From CANKHA01 sp034668785 (GTDB taxonomy: Bacteria > Pseudomonadota > Alphaproteobacteria > Rhizobiales > Xanthobacteraceae), in the NCBI GenBank assembly GCA_034668785.1, contig JAXDOS010000034.1, positions 1 to 17,995 on the forward strand: 17,995 nt of DNA, given 5' to 3'. Positions 7,736 through 16,743 of the stretch are shown here, one piece after another. A program made the translations under genes and the position numbers. How positions within the stretch are numbered: the first letter of the stretch is position 1; each line of letters starts with the position of its first letter. The notes beneath the pieces are model-generated. The model was not told the DNA's origin. It did no database searches and saw only the letters and a program-made list of their open reading frames with translations.

Positions 7736-8808
7736 CGATGTTGCGTGACACCGCCGACAGTTTTTCACGCTGGTTGGATAGCGTCGCGGTGACGCTCGCC
7801 GGGTTTCTGGCGAGGTTCTCCTCCTCGTCCCGGACCGTGCAACTCGTCGAGGGCGATGGCGACGTCTTCACGGTGAGGATGCCGGGGCAGGGCGCGCCGG
7901 CTGAGAGCGTTCGCATGGTCAACGGACAGGTTTCCGGCTCTGTTTCGGCGAGGCTGGCGGGAATGTTACAGGGCAGCCGCGCCGAACTCATCCTAAAGCC
8001 GGCACGATTTCTGTTCCGGCCGCTGGAATTGCCGCAACGCGCAGCGGAATTTCTCGACGGCATCGTTCGCGCTCAGATCGACCGTTTGACGCCGTGGAAT
8101 GCCGCCGACGCCGTGTTCGGTTGGAGCAAACCGGCGGAAATCTCCAACAATCGCATCGTCGTCACCGTCGCCGCGACCGCGCGGGCGCTGATCCAGCCTT
8201 ATCTGCAAACGCTCACCAAGCTCGGGGCAGAGTCCGTTAGCATCTCCGCCACGCCGCCGGATGCGGGCGCCGGCTCTGCCCCGATCACGCTGCTGGTGCA
8301 AAGCGCCAAGCACCCGCTTGAGGTTCATCGGATTCGGCGTTGGCTCCTCGCCGTTCTTGTTGGTACCGGACTGATGGGCGCAGCGGCCGTCGGCGCCGCC
8401 GTCATCGTTACCGATAATCTCGGATCGCGTCAGGACGAACTCTCCCGCCGCCTGGCCGAACGCCGAGTTCAGATCCAGGCAGGACGCGCCGTAGCGACGG
8501 GCGAGGGTGCCCCGCTGCGCGCCCTTGAGCGACGCAAGCATGAAGTTCCTTCAAGCGTCATCGTGCTTGATGCGCTTTCGCGGCTGCTGCCCGATCACAC
8601 CTATGTCACGGAGTGGCGTGTCGAAGGCGACAAGTTGCAAGTGATTGGGGTAACACGTGATGCTTCGTCGCTGATCCGCCTGATCGAAGAATCCGGCCAT
8701 TTCACCCGCGCGACCTTCTTTGCGCCGACGACGCGCTCGCCAAACGATCCCGGAGAACGCTTCCACATCGAAGCACGAATCCAGCCCGTCTACACGCCAG
8801 GCACATGA
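7732..8808 (+). CDS. gspL: GspL/PilN-like inner-membrane platform protein
   Basis: Protein of 358 aa in the gspL position. The cytoplasmic part (about 1-200) contains RFLFRPLELPQRAAEFLDGIVRAQIDRLTPW, which in other T2SS and T4P systems belongs to the GspL/PilM-N actin-like region that binds GspE. One membrane segment is at about 204-226 (WLLAVLVGTGLMGAAAVGAA). A charged helix follows, then a periplasmic ferredoxin-like domain (VLDALSRLLPDHTYVTEWRV). It is shorter than many gammaproteobacterial GspL proteins. Start ATG 7732 overlaps the gspK stop; a second ATG is at 7738. The assignment rests on topology and gene order as much as on motifs. Confidence 0.8.
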   Translation: MTMLRDTADSFSRWLDSVAVTLAGFLARFSSSSRTVQLVEGDGDVFTVRMPGQGAPAESVRMVNGQVSGSVSARLAGMLQGSRAELILKPARFLFRPLELPQRAAEFLDGIVRAQIDRLTPWNAADAVFGWSKPAEISNNRIVVTVAATARALIQPYLQTLTKLGAESVSISATPPDAGAGSAPITLLVQSAKHPLEVHRIRRWLLAVLVGTGLMGAAAVGAAVIVTDNLGSRQDELSRRLAERRVQIQAGRAVATGEGAPLRALERRKHEVPSSVIVLDALSRLLPDHTYVTEWRVEGDKLQVIGVTRDASSLIRLIEESGHFTRATFFAPTTRSPNDPGERFHIEARIQPVYTPGT

Positions 8809-9374
8809 CCGCAGAACGCGCATTCGATCGCTATCTCACACGCTATCCTCTGGCGGCCGTGGCCGGTTACGCTTTGCTTGTCACCGCATTGTTGTTTTTG
8901 ACATGGACCTCGCTCGCGGAAATTTTTGAGCGCCGCGCGGCCGTTGCCGCCGCCTCGGACCTGCTCGACCAGATCGAAGGACGCCGCCGTACCACGCCCG
9001 CCGGCGATGCCGCTTCTTCAACGGGCCCGGTCCCCACGGGATCGCCATTTGTCGATGGTCAAACGATCACGGTGGCCGGCGCGACGTTATTGCAGACGGT
9101 CGCCGCGGCAGTGACCAAGTTCGGCGGCAATGTCCTTTCCTCGCAAGTGGAGTTGCAGGGGTCGCAATCCAAGGAAGGCTTCCTCAGCTTGATTGCGATT
9201 TGCGAGATCGATCAGCCGGCCTTGCAGCAATTGCTCTACGACATCGAAGTAGGGATGCCGTATTTGTTTGTCGATCAGCTCACGGTGCAGGCGCCGCAGA
9301 CGGCAGCTGGAAATGACGCAGGGCGGCTGCGGGTGCTGGTGTCCGTATCCGGTCAATGGCAGGGCGCGAAATGA
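8805..9374 (+). CDS. gspM: GspM-like inner-membrane platform protein
   Basis: Protein of 189 aa with one N-terminal membrane segment (about 17-38, AAVAGYALLVTALLFLTWTS), a short helix (FERRAAVAAASDLLDQIEGRR) and a periplasmic domain of about 100 residues. This resembles the GspM subtype found in alphaproteobacteria (T2SSM_b-like), ending in VDQLTVQAPQ and VLVSVSGQW. GspM partners GspL in the platform. It is joined to gspL by an ATGA overlap and to the next gene by another. The family is diverse, so the name depends partly on position. Confidence 0.78.
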   Translation: MTAERAFDRYLTRYPLAAVAGYALLVTALLFLTWTSLAEIFERRAAVAAASDLLDQIEGRRRTTPAGDAASSTGPVPTGSPFVDGQTITVAGATLLQTVAAAVTKFGGNVLSSQVELQGSQSKEGFLSLIAICEIDQPALQQLLYDIEVGMPYLFVDQLTVQAPQTAAGNDAGRLRVLVSVSGQWQGAK

Positions 9375-9997
9375 CGCGTCATAGTATCATGCTCGGGCTT
9401 GCGGCGAGTTTCGCCCTGTTCGGCCAGGCGACGCCGCAGACATTTTTCGTGACGCCGCCTGTATCTGTCAGCGCACTGGATGCGGTCGATTCGCAACCGA
9501 TGGACTTGAGATCGGTTCCCGCCACACCGCTGAATGCGCCTGCGACCACGGCCGCTCCGATCGGGAATCCGCTATGGGCGGTTCCGCTCAAGGCGCTGTC
9601 GGCGACACGCGAACGCCCGATCTTCTCGCCCTCGCGCCGCGCACCGCCACCGGCCGTGGTCGGATTACCCCCGGAGCCGGTGAGGCCGCTTGTGGTGCAA
9701 AAATCCGCGCAGCCGGAACGGCCTTTGCTCGCGCTCGTCGGCACGGTCACGGGTGAGACAGAGAAAATCGCGGTCTTTGTCGACGAAACCAGCAAAAACG
9801 TGGTCCGCCTGAAAACCGGAGAAAATCACACCGGATGGATTTTGCGTTCGGTGAACGGCCGGGAAGCGGTACTGCAGAAAGACAGCGACACGGCGGTGCT
9901 AACGCTTCCGCGGCCCGACGATCAGCCTGGGTCTGGCCAGGTGTCCGGCGGGCTTAGAAGTCCAGGCCCAGGCCCAGGTCCGGAACCGGAGCTTTAG
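9371..9997 (+). CDS. Periplasmic T2SS protein with GspC HR/GspN-like domain
   Basis: Protein of 208 aa from ATG 9371, which overlaps the gspM stop; an ATG at 9356 would add five residues. The N-terminus looks like a secretory signal (SIMLGLAASFALFGQATPQT) and there is no other membrane segment. After a Pro/Ala-rich linker comes ERPIFSPSRRAPPP, and then LLALVGTVTGETEKIAVFVD with VVRLKTGENHTGWILRSVNG, resembling the homology region of GspC/PilP-type proteins that contacts the secretin N0 domain. The tail carries a small repeat (PGPGPGPEPEL) encoded by repeated aggccc units. Annotators may call such genes gspN or gspC; I leave the symbol open. It ends the operon. Confidence 0.7.
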   Translation: MTRHSIMLGLAASFALFGQATPQTFFVTPPVSVSALDAVDSQPMDLRSVPATPLNAPATTAAPIGNPLWAVPLKALSATRERPIFSPSRRAPPPAVVGLPPEPVRPLVVQKSAQPERPLLALVGTVTGETEKIAVFVDETSKNVVRLKTGENHTGWILRSVNGREAVLQKDSDTAVLTLPRPDDQPGSGQVSGGLRSPGPGPGPEPEL

Positions 9998-10019
9998 CCG
10001 GACGCGGCCGGCCCATTTT
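9997..10019 (+). terminator. Possible weak intrinsic terminator after the gsp operon
   Basis: GCCGG (9997-10001) can pair with CCGGC (10008-10012) over a 6-nt loop, followed by CCATTTT. The stem is only 5 bp and the T run is short, so termination efficiency is uncertain. Confidence 0.35.
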
Positions 10020-10046
10020 GACTCTGGGCATAATCAATTACATTAT
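10018..10046 (+). promoter_or_regulatory. Predicted promoter for the livKHMGF operon
   Basis: TTGACT (10018-10023, 5/6) and CATTAT (10041-10046, 4/6) are separated by 17 bp in a locally AT-rich stretch. A good ribosome site AGGGAGG (10072-10078) follows, 7 nt before the ATG at 10086. Promoter activity is inferred from consensus match only. Confidence 0.45.
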
Positions 10047-10085
10047 CGGGCAAAGCGGCAAAATAATGCATAGGGAGGTTGTGAT

Positions 10086-11261
10086 ATGCGCCGGAAGTGT
10101 ATTGTCCTTGGTGCGGTTTTGGTTCTCGGAGCCGGTCCAGCCATAGCGCAAAACTCAGTGAAAATTTGCTTCGTCAGCACGTTCAGCGGCCCGACCGCGG
10201 TGATCGGCAAAGACATGCGCAACTCCTTCGAGGTTGCGCTCGATCATCTCGGACGCAAGATGGGCGGCCTGCCGGTCGAGGTGATCTACGAGGACGATCA
10301 GCAAAAGCCGGAAGTCGGCGTGCAAAAGACGCAAAAGCTGATCGAATCCGACAAGGTCGACTTCATTGCCGGCTATATCTGGTCGAACGTGCTGCTGGCG
10401 TCGCTGAAACCGGCGGTCGACTCCAAGACCTTCCTGGTCAGCGCCAATGCCGGGCCGTCGCAGCTCGCCGGCGAACTGTGCTCGCCTTACGTCTTCTCGA
10501 CATCGTGGCAGAACGATCAGACGCCGGCGGCGGTCGGCGAATACATGAATCAGAAAGGCGTCAAATCGGTCTTTCTGATCGGCCCGAATTACGCAGCCGG
10601 AAAAGATATGCTGGCCGGTCTCAAGAGTACCTTCAAAGGCCAGGTGCTCGGCGAGGAATATACCGTGTGGCCGACGCAGCTCGACTTCTCAGGCGAGCTG
10701 TCAAAGGCGCGGGCCTCCAAAGCGGAGTCGATCTTCGTATTTTATCCCGGCGCCGCGGGCGTGCAATTCCTGAACCAATATGTGCAGGCCGGTCTCAAGC
10801 AGCAGATGCCGCTCTACACCGCCTTCACGGTCGACGAATTGTCGTTGCCGCTGCAAAAGGAAAACGCGCTCGGCATTCCTGGCGCGCAAGAGTGGGTCAA
10901 CGACCTCCCGAACGACCAGAACAAGAAATTCGTCGCCGACTACCGCAAGAAATTCCCCAATCTGCGCCCGACTTACTACGGCGCGCAGGCCTATGACGCC
11001 GCGCAACTGATCAATAGCGCGGTCGTCGCGGTGAAAGGGGATATGAGCAAAAAGGACGCCATGCGCGACGAGATGCGCAAGGTGAACTTCAAGTCGGTGC
11101 GCGGGTCGTACAAATACGGCAACAATCACATCCCGATCCAGAATTTCTACCTGCAAGAGGTGGTGAAGGATGCCGCGGGCGAATTGTCGCTGAAGACGGT
11201 CTCTACGATCGTCAAAGATGGCCAAGACCGCTTCCACGATCAATGCCCGATGAAGTGGTAA
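10086..11261 (+). CDS. Branched-chain amino acid-type ABC transporter substrate-binding protein (LivK family)
   Basis: Periplasmic binding protein of 391 aa. Residues 1-21 form a signal peptide ending AIA before QNSVKICFVS. The fold is the type I periplasmic binding (Peripla_BP_6) family: FSGPTAVIGKDMRNSFEVAL near the start, VIYEDDQQKPEVGVQKTQKL, then SVFLIGPNYAAGKDMLAGL and PTYYGAQAYDAAQLI. It delivers ligand to the LivHM permease encoded downstream. Members of this group bind branched-chain amino acids, amides or aromatic acids; the sequence alone does not fix the ligand, so no symbol is given. A strong Shine-Dalgarno (AGGGAGG) and its own promoter-like site precede it. A GC hairpin follows the stop, which would favour higher expression than the rest of the operon. 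Confidence 0.9.
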   Translation: MRRKCIVLGAVLVLGAGPAIAQNSVKICFVSTFSGPTAVIGKDMRNSFEVALDHLGRKMGGLPVEVIYEDDQQKPEVGVQKTQKLIESDKVDFIAGYIWSNVLLASLKPAVDSKTFLVSANAGPSQLAGELCSPYVFSTSWQNDQTPAAVGEYMNQKGVKSVFLIGPNYAAGKDMLAGLKSTFKGQVLGEEYTVWPTQLDFSGELSKARASKAESIFVFYPGAAGVQFLNQYVQAGLKQQMPLYTAFTVDELSLPLQKENALGIPGAQEWVNDLPNDQNKKFVADYRKKFPNLRPTYYGAQAYDAAQLINSAVVAVKGDMSKKDAMRDEMRKVNFKSVRGSYKYGNNHIPIQNFYLQEVVKDAAGELSLKTVSTIVKDGQDRFHDQCPMKW

Positions 11262-11275
11262 GCTCGTGAATGAAT

Positions 11276-11305
11276 ACGGCGGCGGCGCTTCGGCGCTGCC
11301 GCCGT
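11276..11305 (+). terminator. Strong intercistronic hairpin between binding protein and permease genes
   Basis: A 13-bp stem (11276-11288 with 11293-11305; one G-T wobble) closes on a TTCG tetraloop. The 3' side is followed by TTGCTTGCC, not a clean T run. It could be a partial terminator or an mRNA-stabilising structure that raises binding-protein output over the permease genes, as is common in ABC importer operons. The structure is seen; the role is inferred. Confidence 0.6.
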
Positions 11306-11343
11306 TTGCTTGCCGGGTGACGTAAGCCTAGAGTCCTCGCGCC

Positions 11344-12261
11344 ATGCTGCTCTTCATCGAACAGTGCCTGAACGGATTGCAGTTCGGGCTGCTGCTGTTT
11401 TTGCTTGCTGCCGGGCTGACGCTGGTTTTCGGCATTATGGATCTGGTCAATCTGGCGCACGGCTCGCTCTATATGATGGGCGCCTATTTCGCCGCGACTT
11501 TTGTCGGCTGGACCGATAATTTTCTGCTCGGCATATTGCTGGCGCTCGCCGCCACGCTGCTGCTCGGCATCGTTCTGGAATTCGCCGTGTTGCGCCATCT
11601 TTACGGCCGCGACCATCTGGATCATGTGCTCGCGACCTTTGGCCTGATCCTGTTCTTCAATGAACTGGTGCGCTTGATCTGGGGACCGGCGGGACTTTCT
11701 ATTCCGCTGCCCGCCTGGCTGACACGGCCGATCGAGATCTTGCCCGGCGTTTATTATCCAAGCTACCGCTTGAGCATCATCGCCGTGTCTCTCGCGGTGG
11801 CGATTTTCCTCTATCTCCTGGTGATGCGTACACGGCTCGGCATGCTGATCCGCGCCGGCGCATCCAACCGGGAGATGATCGGGGCGCTCGGCATCAACAT
11901 TAAATTGCTCTACACCATCGTCTTCGGCCTTGGCGCAGCTCTCGCCGGCCTCGCCGGCATGATGCAGGCGCCGATCCTCACCGTGCAGACCGGAATGGGC
12001 GAGAACATCCTGATCCTCGCCTTTGTCATCATCGTCATCGGCGGCATCGGCTCGATCCGCGGCGCCTTCATGGCGGCGATCTTCGTCGGATTGATCGACA
12101 CGCTGGGTCGCGCCTTCCTGCCCGACCTGCTGCGGCTGATATTGAGTTCTACCGCGGCCTCCACCGCGGCGCCGGCGCTTTCCTCGATGCTGATCTATCT
12201 GCTGATGGCGATTGTGCTCGTGGTGCGGCCTGAGGGGCTGTTTCCGGCCGCGAAACGATGA
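11344..12261 (+). CDS. livH: ABC transporter permease LivH
   Basis: Inner-membrane permease of 305 aa in the LivH/BPD_transp_2 family. It opens MLLFIEQCLNGLQFGLLLFLLAAGLTL with about eight to nine membrane helices and the hallmark FGIMDLVNLAHGSLYMMGAY. The cytoplasmic loop MRTRLGMLIRAGASNREMIGALGIN is the coupling-helix region that contacts the ATPase, and VVRPEGLFPAAKR is a typical C-terminus. The ATG at 11344 has only a weak ribosome site. Its stop overlaps the livM ATG (ATGA), so the two permease halves are coupled. Confidence 0.92.
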   Translation: MLLFIEQCLNGLQFGLLLFLLAAGLTLVFGIMDLVNLAHGSLYMMGAYFAATFVGWTDNFLLGILLALAATLLLGIVLEFAVLRHLYGRDHLDHVLATFGLILFFNELVRLIWGPAGLSIPLPAWLTRPIEILPGVYYPSYRLSIIAVSLAVAIFLYLLVMRTRLGMLIRAGASNREMIGALGINIKLLYTIVFGLGAALAGLAGMMQAPILTVQTGMGENILILAFVIIVIGGIGSIRGAFMAAIFVGLIDTLGRAFLPDLLRLILSSTAASTAAPALSSMLIYLLMAIVLVVRPEGLFPAAKR

Positions 12262-13197
12262 AAGCATGGCTCAGCGCGCGGAATATCACCATCGGCATCG
12301 CCGTGGCCGCGCTTATTTTGCTTCCGGTCTATTCAAGCCTCAGCGGCAACGCCTTCGCGCTGACGCTGTTCACGCGCATCATCATCCTGGCGCTGGCGGC
12401 GGTGAGCCTCAATCTCATCATGGGCTATGGCGGGATGATGAGCTTCGGCCATGCCGCCTATCTCGGCATCGGTGGCTACGCCGTCGGCATTCTCGCCTAT
12501 GAAGGCGTGGGTTCCGGCTTCGTGCAGTGGCCGGTAGCGATCGCCGTCTCCGCGTTGTTTGCGTTGGTGATCGGCGCGCTGTCTTTGCGCACACGCGGTG
12601 TCTATTTCATCATGATCACGCTCGCCTTTGCGCAGATGGCTTATTACGTCGCCTCCGGGCTGTCGCGCTATGGCGGCGACGACGGGCTGACTATCTACAG
12701 CCGCAGCCAGTTCGCCGGCCTGATCAACCTGTCGAACCGAACGCAATTCTATTATCTTTGCCTCGCGTTGCTGCTCGGCGGCACCTATCTGGTCTTCCGC
12801 ATCGTCAATTCGCGCTTCGGCATGGTCATTCAGGGCGCCCATTCCAACGAACAGCGCATGCAGGCGATCGGCTTTCCGGTTTACCGCTATCGCCTCGCTT
12901 GCTTTGTCATCGCTGGAACGATGTGCGGTCTCGCCGGCGCCTTGCTGGCAAACCAGACGAGCTTCGTCAGCCCTTCCATCATGTATTGGACGCGCTCCGG
13001 CGACCTCATGGTCATGGTCATTCTCGGCGGCATGGGCTCGTTGTTTGGCCCGATCCTCGGCGCCATCGTGTTGCTTGTGCTGGAGGAGGCGCTGTCGCGG
13101 CTCACCGAGCACTGGCAGATCATCTTGGGGCCGTTGCTGTTGTTGATCGTGCTGTTCGCGCGCGGCGGTATCGACGGACTATTGAGAAAGGTGCATC

Positions 13198-13220
<23 letters not shown>
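12258..13220 (+). CDS. livM: ABC transporter permease LivM
   Basis: Second permease subunit, 320 aa. It contains the LivM signature LNLIMGYGGMMSFGHAAYLGIGGYAVG near residue 50 and multiple membrane helices. The coupling loop reads FRIVNSRFGMVIQGAHSNEQRMQAIGFPVYRYRL, and MVMVILGGMGSLFGPILGA lies near the C-terminus. It starts at an ATG overlapping the livH stop and overlaps the start of livG by 23 nt. It pairs with LivH to form the pore. It has no fused ATPase domain, unlike some long LivM-LivG fusions. Confidence 0.92.
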
Positions 13221-13959
<739 letters not shown>

Positions 13960-13970
13960 GTGACGCCATT

Positions 13971-14672
13971 CTGCTCGAGATCAACGATCTGCAGACGTCT
14001 TACGGCCTGAGCCAGGTGCTGTTTGGGATTTCGCTCACCATCGCGCCCGGCGAAGTTGTCACGTTGATGGGCCGCAACGGCATGGGCAAGACGACGACCG
14101 TGCGTTCGATCATGGGTCTTACCCAGGCGCAGGCGGGCTCGGTGCGCTTCGACGGCAAAGAAATTCGCGGATTGCGTAGCTTCCGGGTGGCGCAGCTTGG
14201 CCTCGGACTGGTTCCCGAGGGCCGACAGATTTTCCCTAATTTGACAGTGAAGGAAAATTTGATCGCCGCGGCAGCCGATCGCAACGCAACGGAAAAGCCG
14301 TGGACGCTTGAACGCGTGCATGAACTCTTTCCGCAGCTTGCGGACCTCGGACCGCGCATGGGCGGGCTTCTGTCCGGCGGAGAGCAGCAAATGCTGGCCG
14401 TCGGCCGGGCATTGATGACCAACCCGCGCTTGCTCATCCTCGATGAAGCCACCGAAGGCCTCGCCCCGTTGATCCGCAACGAAATCTGGCGCTGCCTCGC
14501 GCAGCTCAAGAGCGAAGGGCAGGCCATCCTGGTGATCGACAAGAATGTCGAGGCGCTGACCCGCATTGCCGACCGTCATTATCTGATTGAGCGCGGCCGG
14601 ATCGTATGGAACGGCAGCTCAAAAGAACTGGCTGCGGCGCCTGAGATCCAGCATCGCTATCTAGGCGTTTGA
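13971..14672 (+). CDS. livF: ABC transporter ATPase LivF (non-canonical start)
   Basis: Second ATPase of the importer. Homology to the usual LivF opening begins at CTG 13971 (LLEINDLQTSYGLSQVLFGI) and gives 233 aa, the family's normal length. No in-frame ATG, GTG or TTG lies between the livG stop and GTG 14016. ATT at 13968, behind AGGTGA (13958-13963), is the other candidate start. Starting at GTG 14016 would remove the first beta-strand and A-loop Tyr11. Walker A is GRNGMGKT (34-41), the signature LSGGEQQMLAVGRAL and Walker B LLILDEATEGL. At the H-switch position the sequence reads VIDKN where most LivF proteins have VEQN. Confidence 0.85.
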   Translation: MLEINDLQTSYGLSQVLFGISLTIAPGEVVTLMGRNGMGKTTTVRSIMGLTQAQAGSVRFDGKEIRGLRSFRVAQLGLGLVPEGRQIFPNLTVKENLIAAAADRNATEKPWTLERVHELFPQLADLGPRMGGLLSGGEQQMLAVGRALMTNPRLLILDEATEGLAPLIRNEIWRCLAQLKSEGQAILVIDKNVEALTRIADRHYLIERGRIVWNGSSKELAAAPEIQHRYLGV

Positions 14673-14719
14673 TTGCACTCGCCGGCGAAATGAATAGCTG
14701 CGTCGTTTTCTTGCAGGCT

Positions 14720-15454
14720 CTATTTGCTCGAGAAGGGGCGCAGGCGCAGCCGGGTGGTGTGATCTTTGATCGGTGAACTTGTCCCATCCGGTGCAAGCCC
14801 GCGATAATACAGCTTCTGCCACCGCTCTGCTTGCGCTTCCGATCCCGGCCGTTGCAGGTCGGCATTGAATTGGGCGCGGCTTTCGTTCCACGTGTTGAAC
14901 TGCCGCTCCAGCTCCGGGTCCGCCGAGAGCAGCTTCATCTCAGGCTCCAATGACGCAAGTTGATTTCGCTGCACCGGAAAGACGTGACAGAAGGGCTCGC
15001 CTTGCTCGAAACGGACCGGCACGCCGGCACGCGTGAAAATCCAATTCATGGTGAAAGTATAGGGCGCCCAGTCGGTCTCAATTATCCCGGCCAGCGGCGC
15101 GATACCGTCCTTAGGACGGTTAATCGGGCCCTGTGCCATAAGGTCGTATCCCGGCTCCGTGCGAAACAAACAAGGGATATGGAACGTCAGCGTTCCATGT
15201 CCGAAATGACTGATCGCGGCCATCGCGGCATTCTGCCGGGCATCGATTTTTATGGCGTCAAGCTGGGCGCCACCGTCCCACGTCGCCGCGAAGCTGGAAG
15301 CGCACAGGATTTCCCATCCGTGAGCATTGGCGATATTGAGCGGGAGACAGCGGTAGGCGAAGCGCTCATTTGTTGCGTCCATCCACTCGCGCTCGACCGG
15401 CGCCGGGCGGATGTTCAGTTTATGGCCGTCGATCACGTAAGCTGTCAGCTTCAT
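14720..15454 (-). CDS. Uncharacterised protein, DUF6065-like
   Basis: Protein of 244 aa starting MKLTAYVIDGHKLNIRPAPVEREWMD, with no signal peptide or membrane segment, so probably cytoplasmic. Conserved-looking blocks are RFAYRCLPLNIANAHGWEIL, ISHFGHGTLTFHIPCLFRTEPG, PLAGIIETDWAPYTFTMNW and FEQGEPFCHVFPVQ. I recognise this pattern as that of DUF6065 proteins, whose function is unknown to me; this is from memory and was not searched. It is rich in Trp, Phe and His with two Cys (CLP, FCHVFP), which could suit a small-molecule or metal site, but that is speculation. It converges on livF (47 nt apart) and lies 102 nt downstream of the TPR/barrel gene on the same strand. Confidence 0.7.
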   Translation of the reverse strand: MKLTAYVIDGHKLNIRPAPVEREWMDATNERFAYRCLPLNIANAHGWEILCASSFAATWDGGAQLDAIKIDARQNAAMAAISHFGHGTLTFHIPCLFRTEPGYDLMAQGPINRPKDGIAPLAGIIETDWAPYTFTMNWIFTRAGVPVRFEQGEPFCHVFPVQRNQLASLEPEMKLLSADPELERQFNTWNESRAQFNADLQRPGSEAQAERWQKLYYRGLAPDGTSSPIKDHTTRLRLRPFSSK

Positions 15455-15556
15455 AATGCTCTCGTCAAAAAGTCAGATGCTGCAGCATTCCATCTGCGGG
15501 CGGTTTGTCAACGCCGGCGACGCCATGCGATCAAGGATAGAAATTGGCGCACTGCG
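15455..15556 (-). other. Gap between the barrel gene and the DUF6065-like gene
   Basis: No gene is seen. It contains the 12-bp palindrome ATGCTGCAGCAT (15477-15488). On the minus strand an AGATG...CATCT arm pair around it is followed by GACTTTTT, a weak terminator-like arrangement after the barrel gene. A TTGACA also occurs on the minus strand, but no good -10 lies at the right distance. Confidence 0.3.
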
Positions 15557-16708
15557 TCAGAACCGGAATACCACCGAGGTCGTGATTTGCTGGGTGATGT
15601 ATCGATCGAAATCGACGTTGGAGCGGTTATCTTCGTATTTATAATCGATATGGAAATCCATCTTTCCAAACACGTTGGGAAAGATGAGGCTCACTCCTGG
15701 AATAAACAGCCAGTCGCGGCGCAATACCGGCTCGCCGGTATCGAGGATGGTGACATCGATGTAGCGGCGATGCGTGACCGACATCGATGTGCCGAACGTG
15801 AGCCACTCCACAAGTGGAACAAAATATTCGGCGCGAAAACTCGATTCCAAATAATGCCCGGGCTGCGTCTCCTCCAGCGGTATGTTCAGGGCCGGGCCGC
15901 CACTAATTCCGCTCCATCGAATTGAGGGAGTGCCGACCAGGATATCCTTTTTCTGGAAAACGTCGGTGAAACCGAGCCTTGACGACAGGTCGCCGTAGAA
16001 GCCTTCGCCAGCTCCATAGAAGTCCGAATAGCGGCGATAACCGACACGCAATTTCGTGCTTTGCGCCCCGCCCCAAAATCCCGTCTCCAGAGTGAGGCCG
16101 CCGACGGCTTCATGATAGAGCAGCCGTTGCGCGAATGAAGCTGCGCCGCCGCCGAGCCCGGTATGCAGCGCGATCTGCGAGGTGAGATCGGACATCGGTC
16201 CGGTAAGTCCGCCGGCATAGGTGTAGTTCAGGTCGCCGCCTTGTAATTTATAAAATTCGCCCATCGCCGTGCCGAGCGTGCGCCAGTGCACGTCGCCGAA
16301 TGATCGCTCGTCCTTGAGTTCGACGCGCGCAAGCGCCAGCCAGTCCGGTTTGCGGGTAACCGCGTCGCGCGCGGGATTGGACTCCCAGCCGCCGCCGATT
16401 TCAGCGACGATGGTCGTCTTATCCGGTTGCAGCTTGCGGCTGACGCGGCGAAAACCGGCTTGCGCTTCCGCGTTCGACGGAGTGTTGACCGTGACCCGTT
16501 CATAAGCGGAGAGAGCCTTGCGCAGGTCGCCTTGCTGCTCGGCCAAATGTGCGTAACGCAGGGTCAGGTCGATGTTTTGTGGGTCTTTGAGGATTTGATC
16601 GTTGAGTTCCGCCAACTGCCGCGCGAGTTCCGTGTTGACGTCATCGGCGCGGCTCGTGCCGGTGAGCACGAACATCAGCAGGATGACGATGAGGACTCGC
16701 ATGCCCAT
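15557..16708 (-). CDS. TPR plus outer-membrane beta-barrel protein (possibly Slam-like)
   Basis: Protein of 383 aa from ATG 16708, chosen because it starts a clean signal peptide (MRVLIVILLMFVLTGTSRA, cut before DD); a longer frame begins at 16765. The N-terminal periplasmic part (about 22-90) has about two TPR-like helix pairs (LARQLAELNDQILKDPQN; LTLRYAHLAEQQGDLRKALS). From about 95 to the end come alternating amphipathic strands with many aromatics and Gly, ending TTSVVFRF: a C-terminal Phe, the usual signal for BAM-mediated barrel insertion. TPR followed by a barrel of roughly 280 residues recalls surface lipoprotein assembly modulators (Slam/DUF560), but I cannot prove family membership. 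The divergent secreted FecR gene is a plausible partner or substrate. Confidence 0.7.
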   Translation of the reverse strand: MGMRVLIVILLMFVLTGTSRADDVNTELARQLAELNDQILKDPQNIDLTLRYAHLAEQQGDLRKALSAYERVTVNTPSNAEAQAGFRRVSRKLQPDKTTIVAEIGGGWESNPARDAVTRKPDWLALARVELKDERSFGDVHWRTLGTAMGEFYKLQGGDLNYTYAGGLTGPMSDLTSQIALHTGLGGGAASFAQRLLYHEAVGGLTLETGFWGGAQSTKLRVGYRRYSDFYGAGEGFYGDLSSRLGFTDVFQKKDILVGTPSIRWSGISGGPALNIPLEETQPGHYLESSFRAEYFVPLVEWLTFGTSMSVTHRRYIDVTILDTGEPVLRRDWLFIPGVSLIFPNVFGKMDFHIDYKYEDNRSNVDFDRYITQQITTSVVFRF

Positions 16709-16743
16709 GCGTTGCAATTCCGCCCTGCATAACGGTGGCAAAC

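Noticed and set aside
11212..12267. 351-aa minus-strand open frame
   Set aside because: Antisense to livH; rich in Gln, His, Glu and Arg, the usual shadow of a hydrophobic permease gene.
12333..13112. 259-aa minus-strand open frame
   Set aside because: Antisense to livM with the same charged, low-information composition.
15500..15530. Minus-strand promoter for the DUF6065-like gene from a TTGACA
   Set aside because: At 17 bp the -10 position reads ATGCTG, a poor match, so it is not listed as a promoter.
14960..15925. 321-aa plus-strand open frame
   Set aside because: It spans the DUF6065-like gene, the gap and part of the barrel gene in antisense; no domain or ribosome site supports it.
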